A DNA stretch of 64,000 bases from Monosiga brevicollis MX1 (Eukaryota; Opisthokonta; Choanoflagellata; Craspedida; Salpingoecidae): contig NW_001865043.1 of assembly GCF_000002865.3 (NCBI RefSeq), forward strand, positions 389,008 through 453,007. The letters run 5' to 3'. Within the stretch, counting starts at the first letter, position 1; the number at the start of each line of letters is the position of its first letter. Shown piece by piece: positions 10,794 through 21,496 of this stretch. Under the pieces are notes generated by a model. The model worked only from the letters and a program-made list of their open reading frames with translations, was not told where the DNA came from and did not search any database. Position numbers and translations under genes: made by a program.

Positions 10794-13700
10794 ATGTCGC
10801 CCTTGAAACTGTTGGTGGCGATTGCGGCCTGTGGCGCCGTCGCCGCGGCCTCCGACTGCAAGTGCGGGCCCTTTTCGTACGCCGATCCATCAGGCATCAT
10901 CAACCCCACGGGTGTAAGCTCTTCTGCCGTGCTGCTCCTGCTGTTGTTCCTTGGAAGCCGTGCACGCGCAGCAGCACCGTCTTTGCCTCACAGCGCATGT
11001 ATTCCGCAGTACTTGGTGGGTGTCGATTATCCCGGCAACGATATGGCCCCCTGCGGATCAAACGGATGCAAGATGGACAGCACGTCTGATCATTTGGATT
11101 GCGAGTCACTTTGCAATTCGACTAAGAATTGCAATGCCTATGTGTTTGACAACTGCTCCGACGGCCCCATTTGCTGGCTCAAGGTTTGATCGATCACACA
11201 CGCGAGCGATCCCTTTCACCATTTGGTTCTCTGTGTGCTTGCTCCACCGCACGTCTCAACCTTTGGGTTTCATTATTATCGTTTTTCTTTTCTCAAGAGC
11301 TATGCAGATCCTCGCAACGGCAACCCCAACAAGTGCCGCAACTCGCGCATCCTGCAAGCCATTCCCACTGGTCCTTATTGTGCCATGACCTCAAAGTGGG
11401 CCGCTGATGGTGCGCTAAAAATTGTGCGCGCTTCCGCCGTTTTTGAGCTTTTCCGGGCGCAGTCGTGCCTCATGTGGTCGGGTTCTCTCGGGTTCTCTCG
11501 TGTGCACGCAGTTGACCCCGAAAACACCCTCCCTGCCTATCCTCGCCCTCAAATGGTGCGCGATGTGGAGTGGGCCAACCTCAACGGCATGTGGCAGTTT
11601 GAGGGTGCCAACAGCATCAGTGTACGTTCATTCGTTCTGATGAATCCCTCCCCGGGCTTGTGCCTTGCATGATTATGCTTGTGGGCCTTATTCTCGGCGC
11701 CGATCCCGTGCCATTGATCACACTGTTGCTGCTTACTGGATCCCCAGTCGGTACAAAACCCGCCGTTCGGACAAACTCTAAACAGCAGCATTCTTGTGCC
11801 GTTCCCGACCGAGTCCTGCCTGAGCGGCCAATGGAAAAACTACCAAAACATGTGGTACCGTCTTCTCTTCGAGGCACCAGCTATGCCTGACGGCGGCCGC
11901 CTGCTGCTTCATTTTGGCTCTGTGGACTGGATGACCGTGGCCTTTGTCAATGGCAAGCAGGTCGGCAACCACACTGGTGGTTATGACCCCTTTACCTTTG
12001 ACATCACTGAGAGTGTCGGCAGCGGCAAAAGTGAGCTGCTCATCTTTGTCAACGACCCCAGCGATTACGGCCGTCAATGTTTTGGCAAGCAACGCATTAG
12101 GTCTGGACCGCCCCCTTCCCCCTCCCTTTGGCCATTCACGACTTGCTCTGTGATGTTTGCCTGTGCTTTCTGGCGCTCATATCCTCTGCTTGACCTCGTG
12201 CAGCGCCATCACATCGCCGGGTGGCGATACCTACACACCCAACAGTGGCATTTGGCAGACCGTCTGGCTTGAACCTGTCCCGGCCAATCACATTGATGTG
12301 CGTGTGCGCTTGTGCGGTTACTTTCTTCTTTGCTTCGGACGCCACTTCCCGCCGTGCGCGTCGTTGTGTTGTCGCGGCTTTCCTTCAGGGCTTTGACTTG
12401 CGCGCGACCTGGGATTTGGCTGCCTGCCAGGCTAGCACGGTTCTCATGCTGCTGTGCGCTTGACATTCGTGGCCTTCACCCTGATAGTCGTATAAGCTCA
12501 CACCTTCCCTGACCGCCATCAACATCTCGGTGGCAACGACGAGCTCGACCAACGTGTCCATCGTCGTCTTCAACGAGTCTGGCGTCGTCACCAACGGTTC
12601 CTTCCCCTCGGGCCAGTGGACCAACCTGGAGATTCCCAGCCCGCGCTTGTGGTCGACCGAGGACCCGCACCTTTACAACTTTACCTTGACCATCCCTGGC
12701 GGTGATAGCGTGCAGGGCTATTTTGGTCTGCGTACCTTTACGTGCGTTTATGAAAATCATCACGTCCGCTTGGGGTTTTGTGACACCTATTTTGTGACCA
12801 TGTCGTCGTGTTTTCTGTAGCCTTTGCTCGGATGCAAGCGGCACCACTCGTCCTTGCCTCAACAACAAGCCCATCTTCATGGCTGGCTGGCTTGATCAGT
12901 CTTACTGGCCCGATGGCATCTACACAGGTATGGATGTCTTGCACGTCTTCAATTTGTTTTCTCTTGTTGAATTGCTTTGAGACTCCTCACGTTGGCCCAA
13001 ACCTGATTTGGCTTTGCAGCACCAACTGACGAGGCATTGAAGTTTGATGTGGCTGCCGTGCATACGTATGGCCTCAACATGATCCGTCTGCACCAGAAAA
13101 CCAACCCGCAGCGGTGGTACCATTTTGCTGACCAGATGGGCATCATTGTCTTGCAGGCAAGTCCATGACGCCCTCGGATTTGAATGTTTTGTATGCGTGA
13201 TGCATGTCTCTGTTTGCGTGGTTGATGGTCTCTGATTCTGAACCAATTTGGACTTCATGGTTTCTCAGGATATGGTGCAACACTACGGTGATGTCCATGG
13301 TACCACCCCGGACCCGAACCTGTACATGCAGGACCTCAAGGCCATGATCGATACTGTCTGGAACCACCCATCGGTGGTGCAGTACGAGGTTAGTTGGGAG
13401 CTGATTCCAAACCTTTCCAGTTTTGCTTTCCAAATCTCGACCAGCAGGTCCTTGCTCATCTTATTTTCATGCTTGCTCACTTTGCCCTTCAGGCTTTCAA
13501 CGAAGGCGACATGGTCAGCCACTTTGACGCGCCTTCGGTTGTCAACTGGATCAAGGCCTATGATCCGTCACGTTTGGTGGACACCAACTCGGGTGGTCCA
13601 GCCAACAACTTGCGCGTGGGCGACGTGAACGACGTGCACAACTACCCCTATCCTCAGCATCCTGATGCCGACCACGGCCAGTATGGTAGGTAGCTCAAAC

Positions 13701-14110
13701 CCCTGTTCTTCAAACGTCAAAGATTTTGCACGCAAGGTCCAACCTGGTCTACCGATTGTTTTGGTTTTGGACTGACCTGTCTTTGCTCCCACTCGAAATT
13801 TTCACCTCCTTTAGCCATGATCGGGGAGTTTGGCGGCGTGGGTGCCTTTGTGGATGGCAAAGAATGGTGGCCCAACAAGTGCGGCACCTATTTGCACGTG
13901 GATACGCCATCCGAAGAAGCTCAAACTTACATCAACATGACCCTCACCATGCTGCAAAACCAGCCCCTGTCGGCATCTGTTTACACTCAAATCGTTGATG
14001 TGGAGCTCGAGTGTGATGGCTTTTTGAACTACGACCGCAGTAGCAAGTTTTCCGATGAGGATGTGCAGGCCGTTGCCAAAGCTAACGCAGCCCTCATCAA
14101 GAAGCTCTGA
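10794..14110 (+). CDS. Secreted PAN-domain glycoside hydrolase family 2 enzyme
   Basis: Twelve exons give a 2061-base CDS (686 residues) that closes in phase: 10794-10913, 11010-11183, 11298-11409, 11512-11621, 11748-12100, 12204-12297, 12497-12741, 12821-12927, 13020-13156, 13269-13388, 13493-13685 and 13815-14110. A signal peptide is followed by a small Cys-rich PAN/Apple-like module (VDYPGNDM, DCESLCNSTKNCNAYVF, CWLK). The GH2 sugar-binding jelly-roll comes next (GQWKNYQNMWYR, VNGKQVGNHTGGYDPF, YTPNSGIWQTVWLEPVP), then the Ig-like domain and a TIM barrel (GLNMIRLHQK). The acid/base Glu lies in AFNEGD (13502-13504) and the likely nucleophile Glu in MIGEFGG (13826-13828). Family members hydrolyse beta-galactosides, glucuronides or mannosides; the substrate is unknown here. 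The intron at 13157-13268 has a GC-AG boundary. The short 96-base first intron is also open in frame, so its retention would not break the protein. Confidence 0.87.
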
Positions 14111-14252
14111 ACTTCTTGAGCATGCTCGAGGGACGCCAATTGACGGTGCCTTGATAATTGGGGATAACAACTTGAGACGCATCAATTGCCATCTTAACTC
14201 TCTTTTGACGATGTATCACAAGGGACGCCACCAAAGATGGGTTTGAGCCATA

Positions 14253-17200
14253 TCAGATAACGGGCACAAACACAAAATGGGGATCATCAGGATCCTGAAG
14301 TTCCTGCGCATGTTCGATTCGTTGTCCTGAGCGCTTAACCTGGCGTCAGCATAAGACAGAGGGAATGAGAATGGCCGCATATTTTGTGTTCCAACTGACA
14401 CAGCAGAAAGTGCAATGGCTGGGCTTACCCGGTGAAAGAGCATGCCGCTGACGTGGCCATGAGCTGGCAACAGCTCGTTGGTTTCGTCATCCATGTAGTA
14501 GAGCTGGGACAATAAACATGAAAATGCGTGAGAAAAGGCTGTCCACCACCAACGGCCAAGACATTGGCACGAGGCCATGGGAACATACATCCGCGGCTGG
14601 GCCGTTGGTGCCGGGCATCTCCAGGCCATCACCGGCGTGGTCCCACGCCATGTCAAACAATGGGTTGGCGCGATCCACCTGAGATGCACCCAAGAAGCTT
14701 GTGCGTGAGCAAGCATGTTACGTGCCACAAGCAAGACCAGGGCCAACCAGGCAGGCAGGCATGTTCACATACGTTTTCAAAAAAGGCGTTGCCATGAGCC
14801 AAATCCGGCGGCAATTGAACTGCAATGGTACAAAATGAGCGCGCGTGCATTCAACTGGAAGGCAGACATTTTCTTTTAACATTGTGGCAATGGGTGCACA
14901 CGCAGACCTGAAGTGTCGCTGTGTTGTGATGGCAGTCGGCCATGCGGAACGGCAAGGTGGGTGCTGGAGAATTCACGCGAGCTTTCGCGAGACCAAGCCG
15001 GCACTTGATGATGACCCTATAGCAGATGCAGAATGTGAATGGCCTGCCAGTGTATGCAGCCAAGTGGGAGCAGATTGTCATTGCAAAGTCGCTCGGCAGC
15101 TTACGCCACGAAGGTCTTGGGCAGACTTTTTAATGCTGCGGCCCAGCGTGTTGTTTCCCATGTGTGTCCGCAGGCCTGCCATGCGCGGCGCACTTTGCGC
15201 TGTCGCAGCATCAACCTCGTACACATTCTGCAGAGAGGCCACGGGCAAATGAACAGAGCATTACAGGTGCAAGGTCAGGTGAAGTGGAGGGAAGTGGAAA
15301 CTCAACAAGTCCATCAAATTTTATTTCGCACCTTGTTCAAGAGCTGCTCGGGAATGGGTGACTCTGAGAGGTCAGCCAATTCTGAGCCTCCGTGATGAAT
15401 CGCCGTCATGGTGGTCGAATTGGAGTGAGTGGAGTGAGCTGAGCGCAGACTGCGACCATGCCCGTGCTGAGACACCAGACTTTGCTTTGAGTGTGCTGAT
15501 GGTGGGGAGCACACGAGAGAACATGTCAGCAACGGCAAACTTTCAGCTGTGAGAATGGCCAGCTCGCGCAAAAACCCGGCGACTGACCTCGCGACATGGC
15601 CTGCGCCTGCATCAGACTTGGGTGTACATTGGTCGAGCTATGCGACATGATAAACTGCGATGGTCGCGGCACCAGCTATCGCGCGAGTACCCAGCGTGAC
15701 CGCAGGCTTTTGAGGCCGAGGCCAGACCAGAAATCAGGGACCTTGATGCCTTGCAACTCCAAACGAACCTTGGGCTTGGACCCTGAGCGCGAACTCGCTT
15801 GGCTGAGGCGGTGGTCACCAGCATCCTGGAAATCTGTGCAGTACATACAGTCGGCATTTGTTGTTGCTCAGGTGCCGAGCGCTGCTCGCGTGTGTGCCGG
15901 AATTCCAACACGGCATACCTTCTGCTTGAATACCTCGCTCCTGAAAGCCGCGCAGCTCCTCCTGCCACACCCATTGATATAGATTTGGTGAGTATAGGCG
16001 GCAGAAACAAGGATACTCGGTGCTCGGAAAACTGTGAGACATGTGCCCGGACTCACGCTCAAAGCCGACAGCAGATCTTCAAAGTCCGGTCGTGAGCTAG
16101 GGCCCATGTGCCAGCAGCTGCGCATGATGCGGTAACTAGACATGCCCGTGCCCCAAGCCGATCGAGTGAGCTTGAAGCCACGCTGCCGAGCACGGATGAA
16201 AGGTGAATTGCAATAACCAAGTGTCTGGCTGGTGCATACATTGAAGCTGGGCATTCCTTGGGGCGGTGCATAATGTGGCCTCGAGGTACCTATGCAAACA
16301 TGACAGGGTTTGCCGTTATGAAAAGCGCGGCCAGATGGGGATGCAGAGGCTTGCTTCTGGTTTTCACCGGGCAAACATACCTGGTGACATACGTCACCGT
16401 TGGAGAGATCTGCATAGGGCTTGCTTGCAAAGGTCATGCATTCAAACAACAGCACGCCAAACGACCAGACTGCCCAGGCGCGTCGTGAGTAATGATCAGA
16501 CACCGGTGCTATCTATTGCTGGTCGGTTGCGTGGCCCCGCCGCCAAAAGCAAATAAAACCAGATCAGGACCATCCTACCGTCAGATTTGTTACTAAACCG
16601 CGCTTCGGTCAGCACCTGAGGCGCCATCCAGCGCACGTTCAGGATGTTCTGTCCATTTTGCATGTCCATGGGGCTTTGGTTCACCATGGTCGAAGCGTCA
16701 AAGCCGCTGATTTTGGCAGTCATATTTTCATGAACCAGACAGTTTCTACGAGGCGATGGTGTTTTGCGTGGATTAGTGGGCCATCATCTAGGTCATTGGC
16801 AGGCGCAGTGCACGAGCAGCAAACCTGGCGCAGAGATCCCGGTGCACAAACTCTTGATTTGCCAAGTAGGCCATGCCACGAGCAACATCTGCTGCCATCT
16901 TGATGCGGTCCAGAAGGTTCAGGTGGGGCGAATCTTGGCCTAAAAACGCAACGCGCCAGGTTTCTTATCTAGCGAGGAGAGAGCGAGCCGTCGTGACGGG
17001 AAACGAGGCGATGGCCATACCTTGACTGGGCCGAGCGTTACGAAGCACGTGCTGAAGCGAGCCGCGTGAGCAAAACTCGGTGACAACCATGAGGGTCTCC
17101 GAGTCCCAGCAGAGACCAAGGAAACGCAGCACCTAAAGGGGCCGAGAAGAGAATGCCGTGACAGTAGCAAAGAGGAATGTTGCTTGTTAAGCTTTGCGCA

Positions 17201-19422
17201 AGTTGTTCTTGTATGGGGTGCGTGGATGTGTGTGTGTGTACGTGCGCTTCATGTCATCCTTTTGGCAGAGCAACACGGCACTCACATTCATGTGATGCGG
17301 TACGGCGTAGGCCCGCATGATTCGGGCTGCAATAACAAAGTTGGAGTACTCGGGTGAGCCAGGGGGCATGGAGCAAGCCTTGACGGCCACCTGATGGTTT
17401 GGCGAGTACCGGAACGTGGGCAGCTGTGAGAACTGCAATGCAAGTGCTGGAGACGGGAGTTCCTACGCGTGGTGGAAGCCGTGCATCACCTCGGCATTGT
17501 CAAATTCTCGGATGTGGTGCCCAGTTGCCTGGTAGATAAAACCGAAATGCCCGCGGCCCAGTTCAGGGCCAAGAAAAAGCTACGAGAAATGATGTGCATA
17601 TGTGAGTGTTGATACTGTGGTCGTGATGCAGAGGAAAAATCGGTGTTTCCATCAGGATGCTACAAGATGATGACCCTAACCCTAACCCTAACGCTAAAGC
17701 TTTCACGCACCTGCTTGGAGCTGAGACACCAATCATCAAATTCGGTAATGAGCTCTTGTCGGACACGCTTGGAGCTACGTGGGCCCCCAAACAGATCTGC
17801 ATGGCTTTTCTTGGACAAAGCTTTCAGACCGATGGCAGTTTCTCGGCCTGATTCATGCCCCGTTTTTATCGCAAAGCGTGCAGGGGATTACACGGGATGA
17901 GATGTAGAGTTACGCAGTAGCAGCAGTGTACGTTCGGGGACATCAAGCAAGGACGGGGGCGAGGTTGTTACCGGAGTAAGATTGTTCTCGGTTGAGAAGC
18001 CAAGCCGAAATGGCAATACAAGCCAGAAGTAGCACCGCTAACGGCCATTCCCATGCGATGAGTGGGAAAGGCCTTTGGGAGGGGGTGAAATTGGGAGAAA
18101 GACGCAAATTCGCGTCATGTGTGGTGGCGTACCTGCAGCACCCACAAAGGCAACGCCAGCCTCGCTCGCAAACCAGTTGCAGGCTTTGCGAAACGATTCC
18201 AGTTCTGGATGACTGGCTTTGACTGAGGGAAAAAACAAAAGAGGCGAGCAAGGAAAACACCGTCATGAATGGGTGTACATTAAAGGACATGCCATGTAGA
18301 AAAGGGCCAGTCTTGCTGGATCAAACCGCGTACGTTCAATGTATTGGATCTTGAACTGGGGGCTCGTGGAGCCACTCTGACCCGTGTAGAAGGAGCGATA
18401 GTTGCCCGAGCGCTCGGCAGCATCGTCTCCATCGCCTGCAGCGAACAGATGGGGGCCCATGATAATGAGCAGCACAAAAGCTAGAGGACGAGAAAATACA
18501 ACTTCAGTCTGAGATGCCCACCAAGCAAGATTAAGATCGAATCGCCAGGGTTCCAGTTGTCTTGCTTGAGAAAGGCCCGCAAAGCGCTACCAAAGCGTGA
18601 TTGATAATGTGATTCGTCATGAGGTGAACGCTTTGGCACCTGGTCCATGACAACACGGACCGCGTGGGGCTGGCAAGTGGCCGTGTAAACTGACCGACGC
18701 AGAGATGGGGTGGCGTAGGTCTGGACCTCGAGCGAGCCGAAATCTGAGGGCTTCCAGTAGACCTCGGTGCCTGGCAAGATTTCTTTGACATCGGCAGAAG
18801 GCATCAGTTGCATCTCCAATTGACAGCGAGATTGAAAGATGGCCGATCGGATGGGAAGCGGGTATGTGTGCTTCCAAGGTGCGCGACAAACCGCGTGCGG
18901 TGAGGTCTCGGTCGGCGGTGGTCAGGACGGTGCTCGCGTTGGCGGTGGCAAAGGCAATACGGATGGAGCAGTTGCCAAGGCTGCCCGTGTTGGCTGGGGC
19001 AGCCAGCTCAAACGCTGCATGTGAGATGATGGCCTGACGGCTCAGATCAAAGGTGTTGAACCTGGTACGGCAAGGAGTTTTAGACCGGAGTGAGAGTCGT
19101 CGCTGTTGGGGCAAGGCGCATGAGTTTACTCACCGAAAGGCGGCAAGGGTGGCAAAGGTGTTGAGGGCGTTGTTGGGGACGGTGGCAATGAGGGGGGAGC
19201 CTGCAATGGTATCGTTGGTTTCCGTGCTCACAGCTGGACTTTGCAGGATCAGCGTGCGCTTGCCTGAGTCGCACCACGGTAGCAAAAATTGTCAATTGGG
19301 GGGTCGGTCGCTATGAGTGAAGAGAGTTTCGCCGTCCTTGGCAGCTCTGACGCACCTGCTCGACTAGGAACGACAATGAAGGCCACCACGAAACTCAGAA
19401 GCAGTGCATTAGAGGCGCGCAT
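14253..19422 (-). CDS. Receptor tyrosine-kinase-like protein with degenerate active site
   Basis: Start ATG at 19422 opens a signal peptide (LLLSFVVAFIVVPSRA). An unrecognised ectodomain follows (RTLILQSPAVS, FNTFDLSRQAII, TEVYWKPSDFGSLEVQTYA). A membrane helix lies near 18000-18060 (WPLAVLLLACIAISAWLL), then a juxtamembrane region and a tyrosine-kinase domain. Kinase features: Gly loop GRGHFG (17541-17558), VAVK lysine (17379-17381), HRDLCARN (HRD at 16836-16844), SDVWSFGVLLFECMTF and a C-lobe ending CWHMGPSSRPDFEDLL. The DFG motif reads GFD (16697-16705), the expected alpha-C Glu appears to be Ala (VIAARIM) and APE reads APQ. It is therefore probably a pseudokinase or strongly altered kinase. 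Exons in phase continue through a tail with tyrosines (NVYEVD, LYYMDDETNELLP) to a stop at 14253. One tail intron near 15650 appears only 36 bases long. Tail exons are less certain than the kinase exons. Confidence 0.8.
17674..17697 (-). repeat. Interstitial telomere-like repeat, TTAGGG on the minus strand
   Basis: Three perfect CCCTAA units plus one with a single change (CGCTAA) on the + strand. They lie inside the juxtamembrane intron of the kinase-like gene, just downstream of its donor site. Confidence 0.9.
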
Positions 19423-20453
19423 CTCTCTGGTTGGAGATGGCGGCGTGATTCGTCGCGATGTTGTCCTTGATGTACGCTCAGCCAGCTCGCTGAATTCTCA
19501 CACACTCGGAAAAAAAAAACAAGGCAAAAAAAGTGCAGAAGCGCGAACACCCTTTGTACCACGCTTATCGCCCACCCACTTTCCCTGCCTGTGGACATTC
19601 AAAGCCACCAAACCTGAGCGTGGAAGCAGGCGGGCCGGGCCGAGGGGGGAGGTTTGCACGGAACAGCGCGCATTCCTCTCTCTCTCTCTCTCTCTCGTCC
19701 GGATGTCCGCCACTTCTCGATTGCGCCATTCTTACGTCACAAAAATGATGACATTCCATCGGATGTGAGAAATGCTCGCGTAAGCAGTGAGAATACCGAA
19801 ATATGCGGTGCGGTGAGCAGCACGCGCGCTGCAACTGCGAGCGTCACCTCAGCGTCATTTGGTGTGGCATAACCCGGTTAAAGTTGTCGACCTCAGTCAG
19901 TTTACTTTGCCGAGGTCAGTGAACTTGCCACACACACACACACAAACACGGAGCACACAGACGCAGTGGGAAAAGGGCAGCGTGCCATCAATCAGCCCTT
20001 GGAGGTGAGGCTGGGTGGGGCTGGCTTTGCTTTGAGCAGATGCTGCTACCGCGTCTCGTGATGGGTTGATCGGGTTTGCCAAGTCAATCCAGTCGTCCCA
20101 TTTCGTTTGGTGTGTCAGTGGAGCAAACCCATCGGGCAGTGACAACAAACGGGCAGGCAGCCGCTCTGAGCGTTGTACAGCCTTCTGGCACAACGTCCGA
20201 CCGCGTCTTGCTCTGCTGTCACGCAATCGGGGCATGACACTCTTTGTGGAGCATCAGTCATCTGCCCAGACATCTTTTGACCACGAGCACCTGACTGACG
20301 TGGCTCTTGCAATTGACTTGCCACGGCCAACAACCCGTTTCACCTCTTTCGGGCACTTTCTTTTTCAGCTTGTTGCACGTGACTTGGCTCACACACTCCC
20401 TGTTTCGCGTCAATCGTGCAGAGCATTTCCCTGCACATTCTACAAGCGACAAG
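19423..20453. other. Divergent intergenic region
   Basis: It separates the 5' ends of the kinase-like gene (-) and the MGST3-like gene (+). It holds a short CT run near 19675-19698 and short A and AC runs. Promoters of both genes should lie here, but I can point to no specific element. Confidence 0.55.
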
Positions 20454-21220
20454 ATGCTGTCTTTTGACTCCGCCTTTGGCTACGTTGGCCTCGTTGCCAT
20501 CGAGCACCTCATCGTGTGCCTCTACTTTAGCTTCCGTGTCGGCGGTGCCCGCAAGAAATGGAAAATTGGCGTATGAGTCCGCCCCCTGATCACATGCCGC
20601 TTGGCCTGCTTATGCTTGCCACGCTTACGATATCCTGACTCTGCCTTGTTTCTTGTACCCCTGCCACCTCGTAGTACCCCACCATGTATGCCCGTCCCGG
20701 TGATGGCAAGTGCACCACCAAGAAGGGTCAGTATCGGCCTGGCCTCGATCATGCGCACCAAATTCATATCTGATGCGGTGCAGCTCATCGTGAATGTTTT
20801 GCACACAGACGCCGACCTCTTCAACTGCGTTCAGCGCGCACACCAGAACCTGCTTGAGAACACCCCTACCTTTTTGACCCTTCTTTTCCTCGCGGCCATC
20901 AAGTACCCCCTTTACACCGCCATCGGTGCGTCATAATACCAATAAGGACCGCCCGGGTTTGCTTTGAAGCGTGTTTCCTCTGCCATGCCCAGCGCAAACA
21001 TGTCCACTCTTTCTCATCTTTTCGATTTTTTTTTTTTTTTATGTATGTGTATGGCTGGTATCTAGGTGGTCAAGTTTACGTGGCCTCGCGCTTTTTCTAT
21101 GCTCTGGGCTACTGCACAGGCGACCCGGAAAAGCGCCACCGCGGTTCTTTTGGCTACATTGGCCTCATTGCCATGTTGGGCATGGCCATTCACTCATGCT
21201 ACAGCATCATCACGGCCTAA
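20454..21220 (+). CDS. MGST3: Microsomal glutathione S-transferase 3-like (MAPEG)
   Basis: Four exons (20454-20570, 20675-20705, 20809-20925 and 21066-21220) give 139 residues and close in phase on TAA. Family landmarks are in order: FRVGGARKKWKIG, YPTMYA, ADLFNCVQRAHQNLLENTPTFL (split), IKYPLYTAIGGQVYVASRFFYALGYCTGDPEKR and HRGSFGYIGLIAMLGMA. This matches MGST3-type MAPEG proteins (about 150 residues, four membrane helices, in the endoplasmic reticulum or outer mitochondrial membrane), which act as glutathione transferases or peroxidases. FNCxQRxHQN is the family signature. The second intron (20706-20808) needs a GC donor, because no GT donor there keeps the frame. The gene faces the DH-domain gene 3' to 3', 276 bases apart. 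Confidence 0.93.
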
Positions 21221-21496
21221 AGATCTCTCTCCCATGCTGGTGGACCGTCTAATTGCAGTCTTGCTATCCACTCACCTAGATTCATCTCATAAATACCACG
21301 GCAAATGTTTGCAAATCCGTCGAGGCACCCACTTGCATGGCACACGTCTAGAAATGTACATTCTTTGTACATGCAATTACACATCTAAGGGCTGGGTAGA
21401 CCGAAGCAGGCACAGCCTGCCAAGAAACAAACAAAAAAACAGTTCACACCATCATGGTCCAGCCGTACACAATAATCACATGAAGAGCTTTAATCC

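Noticed and set aside
15676-15830. Early stop for the kinase-like gene (ending SLRSRWVLAR)
   Set aside because: Several downstream exons join in phase with coding-like sequence up to 14253, so the longer form was preferred. It could be an alternative isoform.
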